Position numbers and translations under genes: made by a program. From Cytobacillus massiliigabonensis (GTDB taxonomy: Bacteria; Bacillota; Bacilli; Bacillales; Cytobacillaceae): a stretch of DNA of 64,000 bases. The notes under the pieces are model-generated. The model had not been told where the DNA came from and did not search any database. It saw only the letters and a list, made by a program, of their open reading frames with translations. Location: positions 1,375,126 through 1,439,125 of the forward strand of contig NZ_LT904904.1 in assembly GCF_900199725.1 (NCBI RefSeq). The letters run 5' to 3'. Of the stretch, positions 57,439-64,000 are shown piece by piece (position 1 is the first letter of the stretch; the number at the start of each line of letters is the position of its first letter).

Positions 57439-59805
57439 ATGTTACATTCAAAAACACGATGGATGGTTCAGAATTCAGATGAAGAAAAGGAAAATCTGCT
57501 TGTCCAAGAATTAAATATAACGCCTCTCGTGGCTTCACTCCTTGTTAATCGGGGATTAGATACGCCGGAACAAGCACGGCATTTTTTATTTGATCAAAAA
57601 CAAGAATTTCACGATCCTTTTTTATTAACAGGTATGGATGCTGCGGTATCAAGAATAAAAGAGGCAATCGAGAATCAAGAAGCAATATTAATATTTGGTG
57701 ACTATGACGCAGATGGTGTAACAAGTACGACCGTTATGATGAAGACACTTCAAGAGCTTGGGGCGAATGTAGAATTTTACATACCAAACCGCTTTACAGA
57801 AGGGTATGGACCAAATATACCTGCTTTTCAGCATGCGTCAGAAATAGGTATTAAACTGATTATTACTGTTGATACAGGTATAGCTGCTGTAAATGAAGCA
57901 AAGGCTGCGAAAGAGCTAGGGCTCGATCTTATTATTACTGATCATCATGAACCAGGTCCTGAGTTGCCTGAAGCATTAGCAATCATTCACCCGAAGCTTG
58001 ATAATAGTGAATATCCTTTTCGCGATTTAGCAGGTGTAGGTGTAGCATTTAAATTGGCTCATGCACTGTTAGGCAGAATTCCAGAACATTTGCTGGAAGT
58101 TGCTGCAATCGGAACAATCGCTGATCTTGTTTCACTTAAAGGAGAAAATCGCTTAATTGCAAAAAGAGGGATTAAAAAACTTCAGTCTACATCAAATGTT
58201 GGTTTAAAAGCATTGCTTAAATTAAATAAAGTAGAACCCAATTCAATAAATGAAGAAACAGTTGGTTTTCTAATCGCTCCTCGCTTGAATGCAGCAGGAA
58301 GATTGGAAAGCGCTGACCCTGCAGTTGATCTGCTGTTAACAGAAGATAGTCTTGAAGCGGAATCCATTGCTGAGGAAATTGAGCAATTAAATAAGGATCG
58401 CAAGACTTTAGTCAGTGAAATTACAGAGCAGGCCATTCGTGAAGTGGAAGAAAGATACCCAGTGAATGAAAATGCAGTTCTTGTTATTGGAAGAGAGGGC
58501 TGGAATGCTGGGGTAATTGGCATTGTTGCATCAAAGCTTGTAGATACATTCTATCGGCCTGTGATTGTTCTAAGCTATGATTTAGAAAAAGGTCTTGCAA
58601 AAGGATCTGCAAGAAGTATAGCAGGTTTTGACCTTTTTAAAAATCTGTCAGATTGCAGAGAGATTTTGCCTCATTTTGGCGGACATCCGATGGCAGCAGG
58701 GATGACATTGAAGCTTGATGATGTAAATGAACTTCGGAACAGACTCAACACTGCTGCTAAAGAACAATTATCAGAAGAGGATTTTGTTCCTGTCACGCAA
58801 CTGGATGGGGAAATCGCATTACATGATATTCATTTGAATTCTTTAGAAGAGCTGCAAATGCTTTCTCCCTACGGAATGGATAATCCAAAACCAAAAATTA
58901 TGATTAAGAATGCTAATATATCTGCAATGAAAAAGATCGGTTCGGATCAAAATCATCTAAAGATGACGATTGAAAATAATGGTCATACATTAGACGGGGT
59001 CGGTTTTGGACTTGGTTCATTATTCGAACATATATCTCCAAGTTCGCAAATATCGGTTATCGGGGAATTAGCGATTAATGAATGGAATAATATTCGCAAA
59101 CCGCAAATGTTTCTCCAAGACATAGCTATTGATGTATGGCAGCTTTTTGATATTAGAGGGGTAAAGCGCATTGCAAGTATAGCAGAGCTTGTCCCGAATA
59201 ATTGTTCGAAATGGATTGTTTTTAATCAAGAGAATGTGAGTAAATTTCAAGGATATACAAACGATAATTTAATAATAATAAATTCAGTTGAGGAAGCATC
59301 AGCACTGAACATTGAGAAAGAAAATGTGATTTTGACAGATCTCCCTTCCTCTAAGGAAATATTGTCTGCAGTATTTGCTGGAAAAAAACCAGCTAGAGTG
59401 TATGCACATTTTTATAATGAAAATGACGCATATTTTAGTACCATTCCTACAAGAGATCATTTCAAATGGTTCTATGCCCTATTAGTAAAAAAGGGACCTT
59501 TTGATCTTAGAAAGTATGGGGATGACATTGCAAAATTTAAAGGCTGGAGCAGACAAACAATTGACTTCATGTCAAAGGTGTTTTTTGAACTCGATTTTGT
59601 TAAAATAGAAAATGGATTCATTTCTGTTAATAAAGCTACTGAAAAACGTGATTTGTCAGATTCATTAACATATCAGAAGGTGCTGGCACAGTATACACTT
59701 GAAAGGGATTTGGTGTATTCTTCCTATCAGCAATTAAAAGGATGGTTTGACGAAGTGATCCAAGGTTTACGTGAAATTGAGGAGGAAATGAAAGCATGGA
59801 CTTAA
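57439..59805 (+). CDS. recJ: Single-stranded-DNA-specific exonuclease RecJ
   Basis: 5'-3' ssDNA exonuclease of recombination repair, DHH superfamily. The 788-residue protein has [23 protein letters not shown], the DHHA1 domain ([14 protein letters not shown]) and an OB fold. ATG 57439 is preferred (GAGGGGTG upstream, usual length); the frame opens at 57364 within a repeat. The apt start overlaps its end by 10 bases. Confidence 0.95.
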   Translation: MLHSKTRWMVQNSDEEKENLLVQELNITPLVASLLVNRGLDTPEQARHFLFDQKQEFHDPFLLTGMDAAVSRIKEAIENQEAILIFGDYDADGVTSTTVMMKTLQELGANVEFYIPNRFTEGYGPNIPAFQHASEIGIKLIITVDTGIAAVNEAKAAKELGLDLIITDHHEPGPELPEALAIIHPKLDNSEYPFRDLAGVGVAFKLAHALLGRIPEHLLEVAAIGTIADLVSLKGENRLIAKRGIKKLQSTSNVGLKALLKLNKVEPNSINEETVGFLIAPRLNAAGRLESADPAVDLLLTEDSLEAESIAEEIEQLNKDRKTLVSEITEQAIREVEERYPVNENAVLVIGREGWNAGVIGIVASKLVDTFYRPVIVLSYDLEKGLAKGSARSIAGFDLFKNLSDCREILPHFGGHPMAAGMTLKLDDVNELRNRLNTAAKEQLSEEDFVPVTQLDGEIALHDIHLNSLEELQMLSPYGMDNPKPKIMIKNANISAMKKIGSDQNHLKMTIENNGHTLDGVGFGLGSLFEHISPSSQISVIGELAINEWNNIRKPQMFLQDIAIDVWQLFDIRGVKRIASIAELVPNNCSKWIVFNQENVSKFQGYTNDNLIIINSVEEASALNIEKENVILTDLPSSKEILSAVFAGKKPARVYAHFYNENDAYFSTIPTRDHFKWFYALLVKKGPFDLRKYGDDIAKFKGWSRQTIDFMSKVFFELDFVKIENGFISVNKATEKRDLSDSLTYQKVLAQYTLERDLVYSSYQQLKGWFDEVIQGLREIEEEMKAWT

Positions 59806-60308
59806 AACAATATATTACAATCGTCCAAGACTGGCCAAAACCAGGTATTCAATTTAAAGATATAACAACATTAATGGATAATGGCGATGCTTATCGTTAT
59901 GCAACAGACAAAATTGTAGAATATGCACGAGAAAAGCATATTGATCTTGTTGTTGGTCCAGAGGCACGCGGCTTTATTATCGGTTGTCCAGTTGCTTATT
60001 CACTTGGAGTAGGTTTTGCCCCTGTAAGAAAGGAAGGCAAGCTTCCGCGTGAAACAATTAAGGTTGATTACGGTCTTGAGTATGGGAAGGATGTTCTTAC
60101 GATCCATAAGGATGCAATCAAGCCTGGACAGCGTGTCTTAATTACCGATGATTTACTGGCAACAGGGGGAACAATTGAGGCAACGATTAAATTAGTTGAA
60201 GAACTTGGCGGAGTTGTAGCTGGAATTGCCTTCCTGATTGAATTATCATATTTAAAAGGTCGCGACAAGCTTGAAAAATATGATATACTTACTTTAATGG
60301 AATTTTAA
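59796..60308 (+). CDS. apt: Adenine phosphoribosyltransferase
   Basis: Salvages adenine to AMP with PRPP. 170 residues with the PRPP motif [13 protein letters not shown], and [26 protein letters not shown] lies in the recJ end; the frames overlap by 10 bases, indicating coupling. A terminator follows. Confidence 0.96.
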   Translation: MDLKQYITIVQDWPKPGIQFKDITTLMDNGDAYRYATDKIVEYAREKHIDLVVGPEARGFIIGCPVAYSLGVGFAPVRKEGKLPRETIKVDYGLEYGKDVLTIHKDAIKPGQRVLITDDLLATGGTIEATIKLVEELGGVVAGIAFLIELSYLKGRDKLEKYDILTLMEF

Positions 60309-60316
60309 TTTTCATG

Positions 60317-60343
60317 AGAGCGCTAAAAAAGCGCTCTTTTTAT
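60317..60343 (+). terminator. Terminator after apt
   Basis: GAGAGCGCT pairs with AGCGCTCTTTTT around five A. Confidence 0.9.
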
Positions 60344-60437
60344 ATTTTGATTTTATCCAAAAGAGAGAAAATAATATTGCAAACAGACAAAATTCGACAG
60401 ACTTTTTGTTTTTCCTTTAAAAATAACCTCCTAACCC

Positions 60438-60466
60438 TTTACATCTTCGTTTTTTTTTTCGATAAT
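60438..60466 (+). promoter_or_regulatory. Promoter of relA
   Basis: TTTACA (60438-60443) and GATAAT (60461-60466) are 17 bases apart, about 75 bases before the relA ATG. Confidence 0.6.
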
Positions 60467-60541
60467 AGTAACAATCATAATTTTTTAAAGTAAATGTAAA
60501 CGGAAATTTAGATAAAACTACTATTAGATAAAGGTGATCCC

Positions 60542-62743
60542 ATGGCGAACGATCATGTTCTGACCGCTGAACAAGTCATCGACAGGACAAAAGTATATTT
60601 AAATGATGAGCATGCGGCACTAGTGAAGAAGGCATATGAATTTGCAAGGCATGCACATCGTGAACAATATCGAAAATCGGGTGAGCCTTATATCATCCAC
60701 CCTATTCAAGTTGCGGGAATATTAGCTGATTTGGAGATGGATCCTTCCACAGTTGCAGCCGGTTTTCTTCATGATGTTGTAGAGGATACTGATGTCACAC
60801 TTGCAGATATTAAAGAAGCCTTTAATGAGGAAGTGGCAATGCTCGTTGATGGCGTGACGAAGCTAGGAAAAATTAAATATAAATCGAAGGAAGAGCAGCA
60901 GGCCGAAAACCATCGGAAGATGTTCGTAGCGATGGCGCAGGATATTCGGGTCATACTGATAAAATTAGCTGATAGACTTCATAATATGCGCACATTGAAG
61001 CATCTCCCAGCTGAAAAACAGCGCAGAATTTCAAATGAAACTCTTGAAATATTCGCACCTCTTGCCCATCGGCTAGGAATTTCAAAAATCAAATGGGAGC
61101 TTGAAGATACTGCTTTAAGATATTTAAATCCGCAGCAATACTACCGGATTGTCAACCTAATGAAAAAGAAGAGGGCTGAACGGGAGCAATATCTTGAAGA
61201 TGTCATCGATGTGATGCGGTCGAGAATGGAAGATGTATCGATTAAGTCAGAGATTTCTGGCCGCCCGAAGCATATTTATAGCATTTATCGGAAAATGGCT
61301 TTGCAAAATAAGCAATTTAGTGAAATATATGATTTGCTTGCTGTAAGAATTGTTGTTAATAGTATTAAAGATTGCTACGCAGTGCTAGGAATCATTCATA
61401 CGTGCTGGAAGCCAATGCCAGGGCGTTTTAAGGATTATATCGCCATGCCGAAGCAAAATATGTATCAATCTCTTCATACGACTGTTATTGGTCCAAAAGG
61501 CGATCCTCTTGAAGTGCAGATTCGCACATTTGAAATGCATCGAATTGCTGAATTCGGGATTGCTGCCCACTGGGCATATAAAGAAGGAAAAAAGGTCAAT
61601 GAAGGATCACCTTCCATTGAAGATAAGCTGACATGGTTCCGTGAAATATTAGAATTCCAGGATGATGCCGTAAATGCGGAAGAATTTATGGAATCTCTGA
61701 AAATTGACCTTTTCTCAGATATGGTATTTGTTTTTACTCCTAAAGGAGATGTAATCGAGCTTCCTTCAGGTTCCGTTCCAATTGATTTCGCCTACCGGAT
61801 TCATTCTGAAATCGGCAATAAAACAATTGGTTCAAAAGTAAATGGGAAAATGGTGACGCTTGATTATAAGCTGAAAACAGGCGATATTATTGAAATATTA
61901 ACGTCCAAGCACTCATATGGCCCAAGTAAAGACTGGCTTAAGCTTGCCCAAACCTCACAGGCAAAAAATAAAATTAGGGCATTTTTTAAGAAACAATTAC
62001 GTGATGAGAATATTGAAAAGGGCAAAGAATTAGTTGAAAAAGAAATCCGTAATATGGATTTTGATTTAAAAGAAATCTTAACGAATGAGAACGTTAAAAG
62101 AGTCATAGAAAAGTTTAATTTTACTAATGAAGAAGATATGTATGCGGCTGTTGGCTACAATGGGGTCACAGCTCTGCAGGTTGCGAACAGGCTTACGGAA
62201 AAGTGGCGAAAAAAGCGTGATATGGAGCAAACTGCTGACATTATTACGAATGCTGTTTCTGAATTAAAAGCTTTCCCATCTACAAAAAAACGAGAATCAG
62301 GCGTCCGGGTTGCAGGAATTGATAATTTACTTATTCGTTTGTCGCGCTGCTGTAATCCAGTGCCAGGGGATGAAATTGTTGGTTTCATTACGAAGGGGCG
62401 CGGTGTCTCTGTCCATCGGGCTGATTGCACGAATATTGTCACAGAGGATGCTAAAGCAAGGTTGATTCCTGTAGAATGGGAAACGGCCTTAAATGATCGT
62501 AAAGAATATAGTGTTGAAATTGAGATTACCGGATATGATAGACGAGGATTATTAAACGAGGTTCTTCAGGCAGTAAATGAGACAAAAACGAATATTTCCG
62601 CAGTAACAGGCCGTTCGGATCGCAATAAATCAGCAACGATTAATATGACAATTGCCATCCACAATGTCAGCCATTTACAAAAAGTTGTCGATCGGATTAA
62701 ACAAATTCCGGATGTATATGCTGTTCGCAGAATTATGAATTAA
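60542..62743 (+). CDS. relA: Bifunctional (p)ppGpp synthetase/hydrolase
   Basis: Stringent-response enzyme. The 733-residue protein has the HD hydrolase domain with [11 protein letters not shown] (active form), the synthetase domain with [19 protein letters not shown], a TGS domain ([29 protein letters not shown], longer segment), a zinc-finger-like [14 protein letters not shown] and a C-terminal ACT domain. This is the usual long Rel of Firmicutes. AAAGGTGAT precedes the ATG. dtd follows 12 bases later. Confidence 0.97.
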   Translation: MANDHVLTAEQVIDRTKVYLNDEHAALVKKAYEFARHAHREQYRKSGEPYIIHPIQVAGILADLEMDPSTVAAGFLHDVVEDTDVTLADIKEAFNEEVAMLVDGVTKLGKIKYKSKEEQQAENHRKMFVAMAQDIRVILIKLADRLHNMRTLKHLPAEKQRRISNETLEIFAPLAHRLGISKIKWELEDTALRYLNPQQYYRIVNLMKKKRAEREQYLEDVIDVMRSRMEDVSIKSEISGRPKHIYSIYRKMALQNKQFSEIYDLLAVRIVVNSIKDCYAVLGIIHTCWKPMPGRFKDYIAMPKQNMYQSLHTTVIGPKGDPLEVQIRTFEMHRIAEFGIAAHWAYKEGKKVNEGSPSIEDKLTWFREILEFQDDAVNAEEFMESLKIDLFSDMVFVFTPKGDVIELPSGSVPIDFAYRIHSEIGNKTIGSKVNGKMVTLDYKLKTGDIIEILTSKHSYGPSKDWLKLAQTSQAKNKIRAFFKKQLRDENIEKGKELVEKEIRNMDFDLKEILTNENVKRVIEKFNFTNEEDMYAAVGYNGVTALQVANRLTEKWRKKRDMEQTADIITNAVSELKAFPSTKKRESGVRVAGIDNLLIRLSRCCNPVPGDEIVGFITKGRGVSVHRADCTNIVTEDAKARLIPVEWETALNDRKEYSVEIEITGYDRRGLLNEVLQAVNETKTNISAVTGRSDRNKSATINMTIAIHNVSHLQKVVDRIKQIPDVYAVRRIMN

Positions 62744-62755
62744 GGAGTATTTGTT

Positions 62756-63196
62756 ATGCGTGTTGTTGTACAGCGAAGCAAGGAAGCAAGTGTAACGGTT
62801 GAAGGGGAAATCGTTGGTAGCATAGCAAAGGGGTTTGTATTGCTAGTCGGTGTTACACATGAAGATACAATAGAAGATGCGCAGTTTTTAGCAGAGAAAA
62901 TCGCTAATCTGCGTGTTTTTGAAGATGATGCTGGAAAAATGAATCTTTCCATTTTAGACAAGGGCGGGGAGATTTTATCTGTCTCACAATTTACTTTATA
63001 CGGAGATTGCCGCAAAGGACGCAGACCAAATTTCATGGATGCAGCAAAACCTGAGCATGCGGTGAAAATTTATGAGGCTTTAAATACTTGCCTTGAGGAA
63101 AAAGGGATAAACGTAGCAACCGGCATTTTCGGCGCAATGATGGACGTTCAATTAACGAATGATGGACCGGTTACATTAATTGTGGAAAGTAAATAG
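62756..63196 (+). CDS. dtd: D-aminoacyl-tRNA deacylase
   Basis: Removes D-amino acids wrongly attached to tRNA. 146 residues with [15 protein letters not shown] and the cross-subunit motif [11 protein letters not shown]. The order relA-dtd is standard. Confidence 0.95.
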   Translation: MRVVVQRSKEASVTVEGEIVGSIAKGFVLLVGVTHEDTIEDAQFLAEKIANLRVFEDDAGKMNLSILDKGGEILSVSQFTLYGDCRKGRRPNFMDAAKPEHAVKIYEALNTCLEEKGINVATGIFGAMMDVQLTNDGPVTLIVESK

Positions 63197-63275
63197 AAAA
63201 GCGACATCCTGTCGCATTGTCGACACTAGTACGTCCTGTACGTCGGGGGTAGGCTCTGCAGCTAGACAAATAAAA
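63195..63275 (-). repeat. Dispersed intergenic repeat, copy F (reverse orientation)
   Basis: Read on the minus strand, the sequence starts TTGTCTAGCTGCAGAGCCTA and ends GTCGCTTTTCTA, the same ends as copies A and C. It can fold (GCGACA/TGTCGC and ACGTAC pairs) and may terminate dtd transcription. It lies ~15 bases from the IS end. Confidence 0.55.
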
Positions 63276-63289
63276 AAGGGCGATATCCA

Positions 63290-64000
63290 TGAACTGAACC
63301 CAAAAAGTTAGACATGGGGTTTAGGCAGCTACTTGGGCATGAGTTCGGTATTGCACTGGACTCATGCCTTTTAACTTTGCCTTAATCCGTTTGTGGTTAT
63401 AATAGTGAATGTATTTTTCTAACTCTATTTTAAAATGCTCCACACTCTCGAATTTCTTCAAATAAAGCAATTCAGACTTTAATAAGCCAAAGAAGTTCTC
63501 CATGACTGCGTTATCCAAGCAGTTCCCCTTACGGGACATACTTTGAATGATACCATGTTTTTTTAATGCAAATTGATACTGCTTCATCTGATAATGCCAG
63601 CCTTGATCAGAATGGAGGATGGGGGTTTCTCCCTCGTTTAATCGCTCAATGGCCTTGTCCAACATTTTAGAAACAAGTGGATATACAGGGCGTTGCTCTA
63701 TATTATAAGCTATTATCTCACCATTATATAAGTCGAGAATGGGCGATAAATATAGCTTTTCCCCATGCAGGTGGAATTCTGTCACATCCGTCACCCACTT
63801 CTTGTTAGGCTTAGATGCATGAAAATCCCGTTCTAATATATTAGCTGTAGTTTTGCCTACTTGTCCTCGGTATGACCGATATTTTTTCATTCGAACGAGA
63901 CATTTTAATCCCAGCTCATTCATTAGACGTCGGATCGTTTTATGATTGATTACATACCCTCTGTTGCGTAATTCTAATGTAATCCGACGGTAACCATAAC
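63290..64000 (-). mobile_element. IS3-family insertion sequence, partial at window edge
   Basis: The element end TGAACTGAACCCAAAAAGTT at 63290 has the TG start and layout of IS3/IS150-group terminal repeats, and a transposase gene reads inward from the far side. The other end lies outside the window, so target duplication cannot be checked. Confidence 0.85.
63321..64000 (-). CDS. IS3-family transposase OrfB (5' part outside window)
   Basis: DDE recombinase of the rve family. The frame is open to the window edge: [19 protein letters not shown] precedes the internal ATG at 63923, so that ATG is not the start. The catalytic triad is complete: [17 protein letters not shown] and [14 protein letters not shown]. 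The C-terminus [19 protein letters not shown] is typical. No frameshift is seen, so the part in view looks functional. Confidence 0.9.
   Translation of the reverse strand, partial: YGYRRITLELRNRGYVINHKTIRRLMNELGLKCLVRMKKYRSYRGQVGKTTANILERDFHASKPNKKWVTDVTEFHLHGEKLYLSPILDLYNGEIIAYNIEQRPVYPLVSKMLDKAIERLNEGETPILHSDQGWHYQMKQYQFALKKHGIIQSMSRKGNCLDNAVMENFFGLLKSELLYLKKFESVEHFKIELEKYIHYYNHKRIKAKLKGMSPVQYRTHAQVAA

Overview
The window is a chromosome segment of a low-GC, endospore-forming member of the Bacillaceae. It carries spoVID, spoIIB, spoIVFA/FB, spo0B, safA, bofC and spoVB, a valS T-box leader, and a gene order that closely follows the hemL-to-relA region of Bacillus subtilis. I cannot name the genus. 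An RNase E/G gene (B. subtilis 168 has none, as far as I recall) and a complete type IV pilus locus where B. subtilis has only comC point to a relative other than B. subtilis.

Layout. 1-2.6 kb: spore coat genes spoVID (start cut by the window edge) and ysxE, then a small convergent membrane protein gene. 2.7-7.2 kb: T-box leader, valS, folC. 7.2-20.5 kb: the most distinctive part, a membrane diguanylate cyclase followed by a type IV pilus cluster (pilin, prepilin peptidase, three minor pilins, PilM, PilN, PilO, then the PilB, PilT and PilC motor proteins). 20.5-31.1 kb: spoIIB, maf, radC, mreBCD, minCD, spoIVFAB and RNase E/G, which serve cell shape, division-site selection and sporulation. 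31.1-35.9 kb: ribosomal L21, Prp protease, L27, spo0B, obg, pheB, pheA. 35.9-41.3 kb: the divergent NAD biosynthesis genes nifS-niaR and nadBCA. 41.4-46 kb: spore coat, cortex and checkpoint genes safA, a kinase-like protein, coxA-like and bofC, plus an unassigned lipoprotein. 46.1-56.3 kb: ruvAB, queA, tgt, yajC, yrzE, yrbG, spoVB, comN, secDF. 56.3-63.2 kb: a cation efflux transporter, recJ, apt, relA, dtd. 63.3-64 kb: one end of an IS3-family insertion sequence, cut by the window edge.

The most interesting result is in the pilus cluster. The 620-base leader upstream of the pilin gene holds a good housekeeping promoter and then a sequence matching the class II cyclic-di-GMP riboswitch core: a 9-bp P2 stem, a GGGCAC loop and a GGTGCAACC pseudoknot partner. 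An intrinsic terminator follows, and its 5' arm overlaps the predicted P1 stem. The gene just upstream encodes a GGEEF diguanylate cyclase, and the PilB-type assembly ATPase has a textbook MshEN c-di-GMP-binding domain. Production of the messenger, transcription of the pilus genes and pilus assembly may therefore all be tied to c-di-GMP within 11 kb. The pilin gene also has its own downstream terminator, which would give excess pilin over machinery.

Other observations are a dispersed intergenic repeat family, a yrzE frame whose only start beside a Shine-Dalgarno sequence is ATA, and a degenerate versus an intact version of the same kinase-like fold among the spore coat genes. No tRNA, rRNA, CRISPR array or prophage was seen.
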